A stretch of DNA of 43,985 bases from Bifidobacterium breve (lineage in GTDB: Bacteria > Actinomycetota > Actinomycetes > Nanopelagicales > Nanopelagicaceae): contig CAMCPZ010000008.1 in assembly GCA_945876865.1 (NCBI GenBank), forward strand, positions 1 to 43,985, given 5' to 3'. The position numbers were made by a program, and so were the translations under genes. Each line of letters opens with the position of its first letter. Position 1 is the stretch's first letter. The notes under the pieces were generated by a model, which was not told where the DNA came from, searched no databases, and worked only from the letters and a program-made list of their open reading frames with translations. Below are positions 24,773-33,419 of this stretch, piece after piece.

Positions 24773-24964
24773 ATGGGAAATCCCACTCCTTCGCTAGCTG
24801 AGATTGGAAAGCGAGTATCAATTCGGCTACACGAGCCGGGTGGCGGCTTCCGAGATTTACTTGGGACCTTGGAAGAGATAGATACGGTCCGCAAAAAAGA
24901 TGGCTCACTTGTTCGGTTTGATCACAATGTGATTGCGCTCTGGAAAGTGGTTCCCGAGAAATGA
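24773..24964 (+). CDS. Small basic domain protein, possible stand-alone GNAT N-domain
   Basis: A 63-aa protein with a good ribosome binding site (AAGGAG, eight bases before the ATG). The fold looks like a small beta barrel: IGKRVSIRLHEPGGGFRDLLGTLEEIDTVRKKDGSLVRFDHNVIALWKVVP. The pattern resembles the short N-terminal domain found ahead of a GNAT acetyltransferase beside fdxA/dapC in other actinobacteria, but here no acetyltransferase part follows. I would not assign a function. Its stop overlaps the cysS start (ATGA), so the two are translationally coupled, and it is divergent from fdxA. Confidence 0.6.
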   Translation: MGNPTPSLAEIGKRVSIRLHEPGGGFRDLLGTLEEIDTVRKKDGSLVRFDHNVIALWKVVPEK

Positions 24965-26370
24965 ACACTGGACTATTTATCTTTGATACCAAGGCCAGGT
25001 CGGTAAAGGAAGTCTGCGCTAAGAATGGTTTCGAAGTCTCCATTTATTGCTGTGGACCGACTGTTTACCGCGATGCACATGTCGGAAATCTGCGCACATT
25101 CTTGCTTGGAGATTTAATAAAACGAACACTTACATTCTCTGGAATTGATTCAAGGCTGATACAGAACATTACCGATGTCGGTCATATGGCTGAAGACATT
25201 GCTGGCAACGAGGTCGGTGGCGATAAGCTGCTTGAACAATCAAAGCTAGAGGCAAAAGATCCATTTGATATCGCCCGGAAATATGAAGCCAGTTTTCATG
25301 CAGACCTAGCAAAGTTAAATGTGATTCCTGCAGCGGCTTATCCGCGAGCGAGTGAAACTATTGATTTGATGTTAAAACTTATTGCCGATTTGATTTCATC
25401 AAATCATGCTTATGTGGGCTCTGATGGTTGTGTCTATTTCGCGGCATCAACCTTTGAATCGTATGGCGAAATTTCTGGAAATCGCCTTGATTCTCTTAAG
25501 CCTGGCCATAGACATGACTCAGCAGAAGACGGCGCAAAATTGTTTCATGCTGATTGGGCGCTCTGGAAGGCAGCAGCTAATCGCAGTGAAATGATTTGGG
25601 ATTCGCCATGGGGACCGGGATTTCCTGGTTGGCATATTGAATGTTCTGCAATGTCTTTAGAACTTTTAGAGGGAAACGTTGATCTACATTTAGGTGGAAT
25701 TGATCTGCGCTTTCCGCATCATGAAAACGAGCGAGCACAATCGAATTCTGCAGTTGGTTATGAAGTAGTTGAAAATTGGGTGCATGGCGAGCACTTATTA
25801 TTTGAAGGCCGCAAGATGTCGAAGAGTGCAGGAAATGTCGTTCTGCTTAGTGATGTAATTGAAAAGGGGCTCGATCCCCTGGCTTTGAGGTTATGTTTCT
25901 TAGAGAACCGCTACCGCGGTCAGATGGATTTAACTTGGGATTCGCTTCGCGCTGCTGATGCAACGCTGGATCGCTGGCGAAAAAAAATGGTGCAGTGGTC
26001 AGAGCAAGGTGAAGTAGATAATAAATTTGTAAGTGATTTTTGCGAAGGAACTTTGGGCGACATTCAACAAGATTTAGATACTCCTAGAGCGCTTCAACAA
26101 CTTCGGAGACTTGAAAAGGATGAATTGATTTCTGGGGCTACGAAAGTTGCATGCTTTATAAGAGTAGATGAGATTTATGGTCTAGAGATAGCAAGAGCGC
26201 CAAAGGTTAAGGCTGAAGCTACGCCAGAAATTTCAGATCTACTGGAAGAGCGAAAGCGAGCCCGCGATTCAAAAGATTTTGAAGCGAGTGATAAGTTGCG
26301 AGATCAGTTGTTGAAGCTTGGAATTTCAATTAAAGATTCACCGAGTGGGCAAGAGTGGGATTGGATTTAG
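24961..26370 (+). CDS. cysS: Cysteinyl-tRNA synthetase
   Basis: This class I enzyme attaches cysteine to tRNA-Cys. The 469-aa protein has the Zn ligand C31 in YCCGPTVY, the HIGH-type motif HVGN (40-43), GWHIECSAMS and LRFPHHENERAQS (remaining zinc and cysteine ligands), and KMSKSAGN. The C-terminal part with RKRARDSKDFEASDKLRDQLLKLGI is the tRNA-binding tail of CysRS. The paralogue MshC is about 50 residues shorter and has FPHHEFSAAH-like residues at the zinc site, so this is CysRS. It overlaps the preceding small gene by four bases and converges on the next gene with overlapping stops. Confidence 0.94.
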   Translation: MNTGLFIFDTKARSVKEVCAKNGFEVSIYCCGPTVYRDAHVGNLRTFLLGDLIKRTLTFSGIDSRLIQNITDVGHMAEDIAGNEVGGDKLLEQSKLEAKDPFDIARKYEASFHADLAKLNVIPAAAYPRASETIDLMLKLIADLISSNHAYVGSDGCVYFAASTFESYGEISGNRLDSLKPGHRHDSAEDGAKLFHADWALWKAAANRSEMIWDSPWGPGFPGWHIECSAMSLELLEGNVDLHLGGIDLRFPHHENERAQSNSAVGYEVVENWVHGEHLLFEGRKMSKSAGNVVLLSDVIEKGLDPLALRLCFLENRYRGQMDLTWDSLRAADATLDRWRKKMVQWSEQGEVDNKFVSDFCEGTLGDIQQDLDTPRALQQLRRLEKDELISGATKVACFIRVDEIYGLEIARAPKVKAEATPEISDLLEERKRARDSKDFEASDKLRDQLLKLGISIKDSPSGQEWDWI

Positions 26371-26681
26371 CGCCGCTTGATAACAGCAATTAATGCGAAC
26401 AATAAACCACCTAGTAAAAAAATATTTCCGTAGAGATTTGAAATAATTAAAATTTCATTACTTATACCGTAGGTTCCAGCGCGCAATACCACTGCAAGCC
26501 AGGCAATTGCGGCAATCAACTTGTATCTTTGGGCTCCAAATAATTGACCAGCAAAGTTAATACCGATTGCGGTTGTCAGTAACGCAAGTAAAATTCCAAT
26601 TGGTTGGAGAGCATTGTGGAGAACGGTTCCGATAAATCCAATTACTGCGCCAAAAAATAGAGCGCCAATCGCCTTAAGCAA
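26367..26681 (-). CDS. Small membrane protein beside mshB
   Basis: A membrane protein with four predicted helices. I place the start at a TTG at 26681 (104 aa), which overlaps the mshB stop by eight bases and has GAGG nine bases upstream. An ATG at 26708 would add nine basic residues but lies deeper in mshB. The sequence GALFFGAVIGFIGTVLHNAL and AIAWLAVVLRAGTYG has no catalytic motif. An unassigned membrane protein next to mshB is a recurrent actinobacterial arrangement (Rv1171 beside Rv1170 in M. tuberculosis, from memory). The role is unknown. Confidence 0.65.
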   Translation of the reverse strand: MLKAIGALFFGAVIGFIGTVLHNALQPIGILLALLTTAIGINFAGQLFGAQRYKLIAAIAWLAVVLRAGTYGISNEILIISNLYGNIFLLGGLLFALIAVIKRR

Positions 26682-27543
26682 AGAAATCCGCCTCGCGTCC
26701 CTTGGCATCTAGATTCTTGCTCTTTTCGCCTTTTACTAAGGTGTAATACTCGTGGCCCCACACTTGATTACCTAAGTTATTTGAAAGTGCGAAGAATGGG
26801 CCATCTAATTCAATTTGAGTTGGATGCGCGGCCATCGCTTTCATCTTTGCATCAATAAAATCAGTTCCGTCGATAAGAGTTGTAACAAGTTCATCAGGTT
26901 TTGCGAAAGGTAGATCATCTGCGCTTTCAGCACCGAAGAAATCTGAACCGATTTCTTTCATCTTGTCGATGCCCTCTTGAATGACCGACCTTGGCATTGT
27001 GTTCCAGTAAATTTTAGAGATTTCCCAAGGTGAGCCATCACCGAAATTTGCATCAGCCGCTAAATCAGCTGCTCGCATTGCAACTCGGTGAGCTTGAATA
27101 TGATCTGGATGGCCGTAACCACCAAATTCATCATAAGTAACCAGAACTTGTGGCTTAACCTCGCGAATAATTTTCACTAAATAACTTGCAGCATCATCTA
27201 AACCAGCCTGCCAAAAAACATCACTACGATTATTAGGTTCAGTTCCCATCATTCCGCTATCTCGCCACTTGCGGTCAGGGGCTCCTAAAAATCTAAAATC
27301 AACAACACCAAGAGCAGCCATCGCATCTGCTAATTCAGTTTCACGATGCGTTCCCAATTGATCTTTATGCGAGCTTGCTAGTTCGGCAAGTTCTGGAATT
27401 AAGACTTCGCCCTCTTCGCCTCTAGTGCAGGTAACCAGAGTTACCCGAACACCTTCGCTAACATATTTAGCCATGGTTGCACCATTGTTGATGGTTTCAT
27501 CATCAGGATGTGCATGGACAAGAAGTAGCGAGCGATCAGACAT
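26674..27543 (-). CDS. mshB: Mycothiol synthesis deacetylase MshB
   Basis: MshB removes the acetyl group from GlcNAc-inositol to give GlcN-inositol, the second committed step of mycothiol synthesis. The 289-aa LmbE-type zinc hydrolase has the AHPDDE motif with H12, catalytic D14 and D15, and the third ligand H148 in GGYGHPDH. VTCTRGEEGEV, WRDSGMMGT, KIYWNTM, AAHPTQIEL and FALSNNL match MshB better than the paralogous mycothiol conjugate amidase Mca. The presence of mycothiol chemistry is one of the firmest signs that the organism is actinobacterial. It is coupled to the small membrane protein that follows. Confidence 0.92.
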   Translation of the reverse strand: MSDRSLLLVHAHPDDETINNGATMAKYVSEGVRVTLVTCTRGEEGEVLIPELAELASSHKDQLGTHRETELADAMAALGVVDFRFLGAPDRKWRDSGMMGTEPNNRSDVFWQAGLDDAASYLVKIIREVKPQVLVTYDEFGGYGHPDHIQAHRVAMRAADLAADANFGDGSPWEISKIYWNTMPRSVIQEGIDKMKEIGSDFFGAESADDLPFAKPDELVTTLIDGTDFIDAKMKAMAAHPTQIELDGPFFALSNNLGNQVWGHEYYTLVKGEKSKNLDAKGREADFFA

Positions 27544-27558
27544 TGATTAACCTAACCG

Positions 27559-28746
27559 TTAGTAAATAGGGAGCGCTGGATCAATTTGCTTAACCCAAGC
27601 AACAACTCCACCAGCAACATGTGTTGCATCAGCAAATCCAGCTTGCTTCAATACTGCTAAACATTCAGCAGACCGAACACCAGATTTACAGTGCAGAATA
27701 ATTGGAACATCTTGAGGCAATCCCTCAAGAGCGGAACCATTTAAGAATTCTTGTTTAGGAATTAAGACTGAGCCAGGAATTCGAACAATCTCGAATTCGC
27801 CAGGTTCGCGCACATCAATAAGCATGAACTTTTCACCGCTATCCATCTTGGCTTTTAGCTCAGTAACCGCAATGGTCGAACCAGTCGCAGCTTCGGCAGC
27901 ACCATCTGAGAGCATCCCACAGAAAGATTCGTAATCTGGAAGCAATTGCGTTTGTGTTGGTTTTGTACTGCAGATTGGGCAAGCCGGATCCTTGCGAATC
28001 TTTACTTTGCGATATTCCATTTCAAGTGCGTCGTAAACAACTAAGTTGCCGATAAGTGGTTCGCCGATACCAGCAATTAATTTAATTGCTTCGGTAGTTT
28101 GGATCGAACCAATAGATGCACAGAGAACTCCGAGAACGCCACCTTCGGCACAACTTGGCACCATTCCTGGTGGTGGTGGTTCGGGATATAAGCAGCGATA
28201 GCAAGGACCATGTTCAGCCCAGAACACACTTGCTTGGCCATCAAATCTATAAATAGATCCCCAAACATAAGGCTTCTTTAATAGAACTGCAGCATCGTTA
28301 ACTAGATATCTAGTTGCGAAATTATCAGTGCCATCAACTATCAAATCGTATTGCGCAAAAATCTCCATCACGTTATCGACATCTAGCCTAGTTTCATGCA
28401 AGACCACATTTACATATGGATTAATCTCAGCAATCGCTTCTTTGGCACTTAGCGCTTTGCTCTTACCAATATCTGATTGACCGTGAATTATCTGACGTTG
28501 TAAATTCGATTCATCTACCGTGTCGAATTCAACAATGCCCAAAGTTCCGACTCCTGCTGCAGCTAGATACATCAAGGCAGGAGATCCAAGACCGCCGGCT
28601 CCAACACATAAAACTTTTGCATTCATTAATCGACGTTGCCCACTCATTCCTACATCAGGAATTATGAGATGGCGGCTATAGCGGCGAACTTCATCGACGC
28701 TAAGCGGTGGACCTTCTGTTACCAGTGGCTTTAAGGTGGCCGACAC
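27559..28746 (-). CDS. moeZ: Sulfur-carrier adenylyltransferase/sulfurtransferase
   Basis: A ThiF/MoeB-type adenylyltransferase (residues about 15-265) fused to a C-terminal rhodanese domain (about 290-393), the MoeZ architecture that activates and sulfurates small ubiquitin-like carrier proteins for molybdopterin, thiamine, cysteine or thio-modification pathways. The ATP site is GAGGLGS (49-55), the zinc cysteines are in CYRCLYP and CPICS, and the rhodanese cysteine is C353 in LHCKSGVRS. The length is close to mycobacterial MoeZ. The start is GTG at 28746. The TetR and DUF3107 genes that follow divergently are the same neighbours I recall in M. tuberculosis. Confidence 0.92.
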   Translation of the reverse strand: MSATLKPLVTEGPPLSVDEVRRYSRHLIIPDVGMSGQRRLMNAKVLCVGAGGLGSPALMYLAAAGVGTLGIVEFDTVDESNLQRQIIHGQSDIGKSKALSAKEAIAEINPYVNVVLHETRLDVDNVMEIFAQYDLIVDGTDNFATRYLVNDAAVLLKKPYVWGSIYRFDGQASVFWAEHGPCYRCLYPEPPPPGMVPSCAEGGVLGVLCASIGSIQTTEAIKLIAGIGEPLIGNLVVYDALEMEYRKVKIRKDPACPICSTKPTQTQLLPDYESFCGMLSDGAAEAATGSTIAVTELKAKMDSGEKFMLIDVREPGEFEIVRIPGSVLIPKQEFLNGSALEGLPQDVPIILHCKSGVRSAECLAVLKQAGFADATHVAGGVVAWVKQIDPALPIY

Positions 28747-28897
28747 AAATACTCATCTCTTTAATTTTGCCAATTATTTAGTTGGGCAGTTATTACAACG
28801 TCCTAATTTTCGCTGATATTCCTCGCAATTCAAAATTGAAAGAGAGATACTTGTTGCAAGTTTCTCGCAGAAACTCGCATTAATAGCGCAATAGACC

Positions 28898-28903
28898 TAC
28901 GAT
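28898..28903 (+). promoter_or_regulatory. -10 element of a leaderless promoter (TetR gene)
   Basis: TACGAT is followed by seven bases and the ATG at 28911. The rest of the 164-base gap back to moeZ (28747-28897) shows no gene or clear hairpin; it must hold the moeZ promoter, which I could not pin down. Confidence 0.45.
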
Positions 28904-28910
28904 TAGCCCA

Positions 28911-29549
28911 ATGAGCACCCCAATGAATACTGATCCCGCAGCAGCAATAAACGGAAATAAAGGGCGCCTTCCTCGAGATGAGCGTCGCGCACAACTCCTC
29001 GCTGCAGCGCTCGAAGTTTTCACACAGGCCGGATACCACTCTGCCGCCATGGATGAGATTGCCGACCGAGCGAAAGTTAGTAAGCCGGTTCTCTATCAAC
29101 ATTTTCCATCAAAGCTAGATCTCTATCTTGCAGTTCTTGACCTGCATATTGATTCCTTGGTCTTTGATATTCAAAAAGCAATCGCTTCAACTTCTGATAA
29201 CGCAGCGCGTGTTCATGCGACCGTTGATGCTTATTTTGGATTCATAAACCGCGAAGGTGAAGCTTTTAGATTGCTCTTCGAGAGTGACATGAGCGTTGAG
29301 CCCCAAGTTCGCGAACGTTTAAGTCGTATGACTTACGATTCAGCGGCCGCTCTCAGTGCAGTTATTTCGCTTGATACCGGATTAACAAAAGAGGCTTCAA
29401 TGATGCTCGCTGTCGGCTTAATCGGAACAGCTCAGACTTCAGCCCGCCATTGGTTAGAACGTGATGGAAAGTTGGATCGTGAAACAGCGGTCGAATTAGT
29501 TTCAAATCTCATCTGGCGTGGAATTTCTGGATTCCCTAAAGCAAATTAA
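28911..29549 (+). CDS. TetR-family transcriptional regulator
   Basis: A 212-aa regulator. The DNA-binding helix-turn-helix spans about residues 22-70: RRAQLLAAALEVFTQAGYHSAAMDEIADRAKVSKPVLYQHFPSKLDLY. The C-terminal ligand domain includes VDAYFGFINREGEAFRLLFESDM, which places it with the actinobacterial TetR proteins found beside DUF3107 (Rv3208 group). Target and ligand are unknown; autoregulation of its own leaderless promoter is plausible. DUF3107 follows after 17 bases but has its own promoter. Confidence 0.88.
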   Translation: MSTPMNTDPAAAINGNKGRLPRDERRAQLLAAALEVFTQAGYHSAAMDEIADRAKVSKPVLYQHFPSKLDLYLAVLDLHIDSLVFDIQKAIASTSDNAARVHATVDAYFGFINREGEAFRLLFESDMSVEPQVRERLSRMTYDSAAALSAVISLDTGLTKEASMMLAVGLIGTAQTSARHWLERDGKLDRETAVELVSNLIWRGISGFPKAN

Positions 29550-29554
29550 TCGAT

Positions 29555-29560
29555 TAAACT
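29555..29560 (+). promoter_or_regulatory. -10 element of a leaderless promoter (DUF3107 gene)
   Basis: TAAACT, six bases (AAGAAC), then the ATG at 29567, within the 17-base gap after the TetR gene. Confidence 0.5.
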
Positions 29561-29566
29561 AAGAAC

Positions 29567-29824
29567 ATGTCAACTAAAAAAGCCTCATCAGGATCTACAA
29601 CAGAAGTTCGTATTGGTATTTCAGATTCAACCCAAGAACTTCATATCGAGTGTGAATTAGCGCTAGATAAAGTTATTGAAGCAGTGACGATAGCGCTAGA
29701 TTCAGGAAAATCTCTGACCCTTACCGATATCCGCGGCCGTCAAACTGTAATAGCTAACAACAAGATTTCTTTTGTTGAAGTTGGACAGAGTGAAGAGCGA
29801 AAAGTTGGTTTTGCTTCAGCCTAA
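29567..29824 (+). CDS. DUF3107 family protein
   Basis: An 85-aa protein conserved across actinobacteria and known only as DUF3107 (Rv3208A/TB9.4 group). After a short tail it reads VRIGISDSTQELHIECELALDKVIEAVTIAL, then LTLTDIRGRQTVIANNKISFVEVGQSEERKVGF, and the final VEVGQSEERKVGFA is the family signature. The function is not known to me. Its stop overlaps that of marC on the other strand by four bases. Confidence 0.85.
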   Translation: MSTKKASSGSTTEVRIGISDSTQELHIECELALDKVIEAVTIALDSGKSLTLTDIRGRQTVIANNKISFVEVGQSEERKVGFASA

Positions 29825-30441
29825 AGGTTAAAGAATCCTTTAACTGCCTGAACAATCATCTCCACTGCAATTGCTGCAAGAAGTAAACCTGCAATCCTTG
29901 CTAGCAAGGTTACGCCTGACTCCTTAATAACTGAGACAATTTTTGTCGAGAACATCAAGGTCAATCCGATTGCTAAATGAACAGCGACAATCGCAGCTGC
30001 TAAAGCTAATTTCATAGAAGTAGTTTCAGCGTTCTGCACGAAGACGATTGTTGTGACGATCGCTCCAGGTCCAGCCAGTAGCGGTGTTCCGAGGGGAACT
30101 AGCGCGACATTTACATCCTTAGAATTATCGCTAGAACTATCTCGCCCAGTTAACAGTTCGAGGGCGATTAGCAATAAAAGTAGACCTCCTGCGCCTTGCA
30201 GCGCTTCAACCGAGATATGTAAATAGTCGAGAAGAAATTTTCCAAAAATTGCGAAGGCAACAATCACAATAAGTGAAACTGTTGCGCCTTGCCAGGCCAT
30301 AAGAATTCGTTTACGAGATGGTTCATTTTTAACAAGAGCTAAAAATATTGGGGTTGCGCCAGGTGGATCCATGATGACAAATAGCGTTACGAAAGCTTGA
30401 ATTCCAAATGTTGTTGCTGAAACTAAGAGGACATCATTCAT
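29821..30441 (-). CDS. MarC family integral membrane protein
   Basis: A 206-aa protein with six hydrophobic helices in the MarC arrangement. FVTLFVIMDPPGATPIFLAL is the conserved first loop, LLLLIALELLTGRDSS and ALVPLGTPLLAGPGAIVTTIVFV carry the second repeat, and VTLLARIAGLLLAAIAVEMIVQAVKGF ends the protein. MarC proteins are of unsettled function and are not proven to give antibiotic resistance. It is coupled to the upstream PHP gene by an ATGA overlap. Confidence 0.88.
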   Translation of the reverse strand: MNDVLLVSATTFGIQAFVTLFVIMDPPGATPIFLALVKNEPSRKRILMAWQGATVSLIVIVAFAIFGKFLLDYLHISVEALQGAGGLLLLLIALELLTGRDSSSDNSKDVNVALVPLGTPLLAGPGAIVTTIVFVQNAETTSMKLALAAAIVAVHLAIGLTLMFSTKIVSVIKESGVTLLARIAGLLLAAIAVEMIVQAVKGFFNL

Positions 30442-31283
30442 TTGCGGACCACCCTTCTTGCATCTGCTTTAGCTTCTAATGCTTCGAAATCTTCTGGCGT
30501 AGTCGTAAATTCTGCCAACTCATTTAACTTTCCATTACCGTGGTAGTCACTCGAACCAGTGGCAATAATGCCATATTGCTCAACTACCTCGCGCAGCAAT
30601 TGACGCTCATCTTCACTCTGATCACGATGAGAAATTTCAATTCCATCTAATCCGGCTTCAACCATTGATTTAAAACTATCGATACTTACAGTCCGCCCAC
30701 GCAGTGAAGCAAGTGGATGAGCAATAACTGCAACTCCACCCGCTTGCTTAATTAACTTAATTGCATCTTCAGGTGTTGGCGAATAATGAGAGATATAGTA
30801 TTTAGAATTATTGTGAAGCAGTTCGGTGAATGCTTCATCTCTACTTGCCACAATCTTCTTAGCAATTAAGGCATCAGCAAGGTGTGGGCGACCAAGAGTT
30901 GCGCCTGGAGCAAGTTGTGCCAGAACATCTTCAATAGTTATTTCAAATCCAGCTTCATTTAGCCGCCCAATTATGCGATTCATTCGAGTTAATCGATTAT
31001 CACGAGTAGTGGATAGAACTTCTGCGAGAGCAGTATTTTCACGATCGAATAACATGCCAAGCATATGGACACTTGTGCCATCTGAAGTTTGGCAAGAAAT
31101 TTCTGAACCTAACACTAGAGACATACCTGGTCGCAGATAACTAGTTGCTTCATCCCACCCGGCAACAGTGTCGTGATCCATCAGCCCTAAAACTGAAATT
31201 CCACGGGCATTTGCTTTATTTATAAGTTCGCCCGGAGTATCTGTGCCATCACTAGCAAGTGAATGAGTATGAAGATCAATCAT
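30438..31283 (-). CDS. PHP-domain phosphoesterase (RNase AM/YciV-like)
   Basis: A 281-aa metal-dependent phosphoesterase, counted from the ATG at 31283. DLHTHSLASDGTDTPGEL, LMDHDTVAGW, LGSEISC, LGRPHLADALI, AVIAHPLASL and GSSDYHG are the ordered metal-binding motifs of the PHP family. They match the 3',5'-nucleoside bisphosphate phosphatase/RNase AM group, which degrades pAp and trims short RNA. A longer reading to 31313 would lie inside the EamA gene; the preferred ATG overlaps that gene's stop by eight bases. It heads directly into marC. Confidence 0.86.
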   Translation of the reverse strand: MIDLHTHSLASDGTDTPGELINKANARGISVLGLMDHDTVAGWDEATSYLRPGMSLVLGSEISCQTSDGTSVHMLGMLFDRENTALAEVLSTTRDNRLTRMNRIIGRLNEAGFEITIEDVLAQLAPGATLGRPHLADALIAKKIVASRDEAFTELLHNNSKYYISHYSPTPEDAIKLIKQAGGVAVIAHPLASLRGRTVSIDSFKSMVEAGLDGIEISHRDQSEDERQLLREVVEQYGIIATGSSDYHGNGKLNELAEFTTTPEDFEALEAKADARRVVRK

Positions 31284-32175
31284 TATCTGGCCGCACTTTC
31301 GCTCGTGAAACAAAGATACCGCAGCCTATTAATAGCCCAATAATTCCTGGAATTATTCCAGCGGCAGGAATTTGATCTAGCCAGATAAAAGCAATAATCG
31401 CACTTACTGGAACTTCAAAGAAGACAACCAGCGAAACGATAACTGGCGAAACCCGAGAGAGTGTCATATTGAACATTGTGTGACCCAGGAATTGAGCGCC
31501 AATTATCAGAGCCAATACCAACCACCATTGCCGCGCCTGAAAGTTAAAGAGCTCACTTCCGCTTGCAATCGCAATAACTAAACCGGTCACTGCGCAGGTC
31601 AGATAACAAACAGTCGTGTAAGTAGATGTTGTGAGTTTTTGCTGCGCTTTGGATCCAATCAAGACATATCCGGCTGATAGAGCAGCACCTAATATCGCAA
31701 GCAAATCTCCAACAAAATTGCGCAGGCTAATCTGAAGATCGATTCCGGTAATTAGCGCTACTGAGAAAAACGCAATAAGCATTCCGCTCCATGCACGAGA
31801 GGGAATTACTCCACCACGAACCTTAAAGAAAATTGCGGCAAAAATCGGTTGCAAGGCCGTGAGAGCAGTCCCAGTTGCAACACTTGTGTATCGCATGGCA
31901 AGGAAGAAACATATGAAGTGCATTGCAAGAAAAAAACCGGCAAGAGCTGACCAGGCAATGGCTCGCTGCTGATCCTTGGTTCGCCACTCTGCTCTTTTAA
32001 GTGCAAAGGGGAGCATCATTAACGCGCCACCGAGATTGCGCCAAAAAATTAGTGAGGGTACCGGCATGATGCTGGCTGCGATAACTGGACCAGAAGTTCC
32101 AATACCAACCACGCCGATAGATAGAAGTCCTAAGTCTTTGGCTCCAGGGATTGCAGTGTGGTCATGTTTGCTCAT
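31276..32175 (-). CDS. EamA-family (DMT) transporter
   Basis: A 299-aa membrane protein with two EamA repeats and about ten helices. PVPSLIFWRNLGGALMMLPFAL and FFLAMRYTSVATGTALTALQPIFAAIFF mark the first repeat; HTMFNMTLSRVSPVIVSLVVFFEVPVSAIIAFIWL marks the second. The substrate is unknown. It starts on the stop of the Nramp-like gene (TAATG) and ends overlapping the PHP gene. The run from the MgtE_N protein through marC is therefore one closely packed minus-strand transcription unit. Confidence 0.86.
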   Translation of the reverse strand: MSKHDHTAIPGAKDLGLLSIGVVGIGTSGPVIAASIMPVPSLIFWRNLGGALMMLPFALKRAEWRTKDQQRAIAWSALAGFFLAMHFICFFLAMRYTSVATGTALTALQPIFAAIFFKVRGGVIPSRAWSGMLIAFFSVALITGIDLQISLRNFVGDLLAILGAALSAGYVLIGSKAQQKLTTSTYTTVCYLTCAVTGLVIAIASGSELFNFQARQWWLVLALIIGAQFLGHTMFNMTLSRVSPVIVSLVVFFEVPVSAIIAFIWLDQIPAAGIIPGIIGLLIGCGIFVSRAKVRPDND

Positions 32176-33419
32176 TAATTAATCATAAACCAGAGCATGC
32201 AACCAATTGCGAATCCAACAACTGTAATTATGATCGAATAAATCGTTTTCATCGTACGAGTAGCTACAAATTCACCCATTAGTTGCTTATCTCTAGAAAT
32301 ACCAAACATGTAAATCAATAATGGCAACAACAGAACTGCATTAATTACTTGTGTGATAATGAGAATTTTGATTAATGGTGCGCCAGGAATCAAAATCAAG
32401 AAAGCACTGACTCCGGTTATTAAGCCAAAGGTGAGATAAAAAAGTGGTGCTTCCCTAGGGCTGTCATCTAACGCTGCTGGTCTACCAGTTAAATCGCTTA
32501 TTGAATATGCGGTTGATAGTGGAAGAATCGAAGCAGCAAGAAGCGCTGCGCCAATTAAGCCAATTGCAAATAGTTCTTTGGCCAGGGCCCCGGCCAGCGG
32601 CTCAAGAGCTATTGCGGCATCTGCGGCATCATTTATTTGGATCCCCTGCTTATGCAGAGTTGCAGCGCAAGTAACAACCACAAAGAAACCAATTACTCCA
32701 GTGAGTAGAGAGCCTGTCCAAACATCAACTCTTAGAAGTTTTAAATCATCTTTGGTTAATCTCTTATCAACGGCATATGACTGAATAAAAGCCAGCCCCC
32801 AAGGTGCAAGTGTTGTTCCGATTGTTGCAGTTGCAATAAAAATAGCTTCTTCGGTAAATGGAATTGTTGGGACTAGAGCGCCACGAGCTGCTGCCCCCCA
32901 ATCAGGTCCTGACATAAAGCCAGCAATTATGTAGGCAATAAAACCAGCGGAGATAATAAAGAAAACTTTTTCAACCGTGGCGAATGAATTACGTAATACC
33001 AGAAATGAAACTGCAATCGCAGCCACTGGAACTGTTACATACTTGCTAAAACCAAATAGCTGCCCTGCGGCTGCAATGCCAGCAAACTCTGCAGTCATTG
33101 TTCCAACATTTGCAAGAATTAGCGCACCTGCACTTAGGGTTCCAGATCTTGCGCCATATTTCTGGCGAATCAAGCCAATCATTCCTTGGCGAGTAACAAC
33201 ACCAATTCTTGCTGCTAAATCATGTAAGACAATGAGTGCCAACATCGAAGCAACCAAAACCCAGAGCAGTTGATAACCATAATCAGCACCGAGAACTGAG
33301 TAAGTTGTAATACCTGCAGGATCATTGTCGGCAAGTCCAGCAATAAGCCCTGGGCCCATTACGGCCACAAATGCTGCTATTCGAATTTTCTTTGGTGACA
33401 GCGGTGTTCTGTTTGCCAT
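32175..33419 (-). CDS. Nramp-related metal ion transporter, atypical metal site
   Basis: A 414-aa Nramp-superfamily carrier with 11 or so helices. Canonical Nramp proteins coordinate manganese through DPGN in helix 1 and a methionine of the MPHN stretch in helix 6. Here helix 1 reads LADNDPAGITT (29-39), so the Asn is Gly36, and helix 6 reads TLAPWGLAF (203-211), so the Met is Ala205. Loss of both suggests a harder ion such as Mg2+, as in Nramp-related magnesium transporters. It is coupled by a TAATG overlap to a soluble MgtE_N/CBS protein, which supports a magnesium role. The ion is inferred, not shown. Confidence 0.82.
   Translation of the reverse strand: MANRTPLSPKKIRIAAFVAVMGPGLIAGLADNDPAGITTYSVLGADYGYQLLWVLVASMLALIVLHDLAARIGVVTRQGMIGLIRQKYGARSGTLSAGALILANVGTMTAEFAGIAAAGQLFGFSKYVTVPVAAIAVSFLVLRNSFATVEKVFFIISAGFIAYIIAGFMSGPDWGAAARGALVPTIPFTEEAIFIATATIGTTLAPWGLAFIQSYAVDKRLTKDDLKLLRVDVWTGSLLTGVIGFFVVVTCAATLHKQGIQINDAADAAIALEPLAGALAKELFAIGLIGAALLAASILPLSTAYSISDLTGRPAALDDSPREAPLFYLTFGLITGVSAFLILIPGAPLIKILIITQVINAVLLLPLLIYMFGISRDKQLMGEFVATRTMKTIYSIIITVVGFAIGCMLWFMIN

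Noticed and set aside
24961-26370. Mycothiol ligase MshC instead of CysRS, given mshB close by
   Set aside because: Length of 469 aa, GWHIECSAM, FPHHENERAQS and the C-terminal tRNA-binding tail are CysRS features; MshC is shorter and differs at the zinc site.
26674-27543. Mycothiol conjugate amidase Mca
   Set aside because: WRDSGMMGT, VTCTRGEEGEV and ALSNNL follow MshB, and the motifs expected after HPDDE in Mca are absent.
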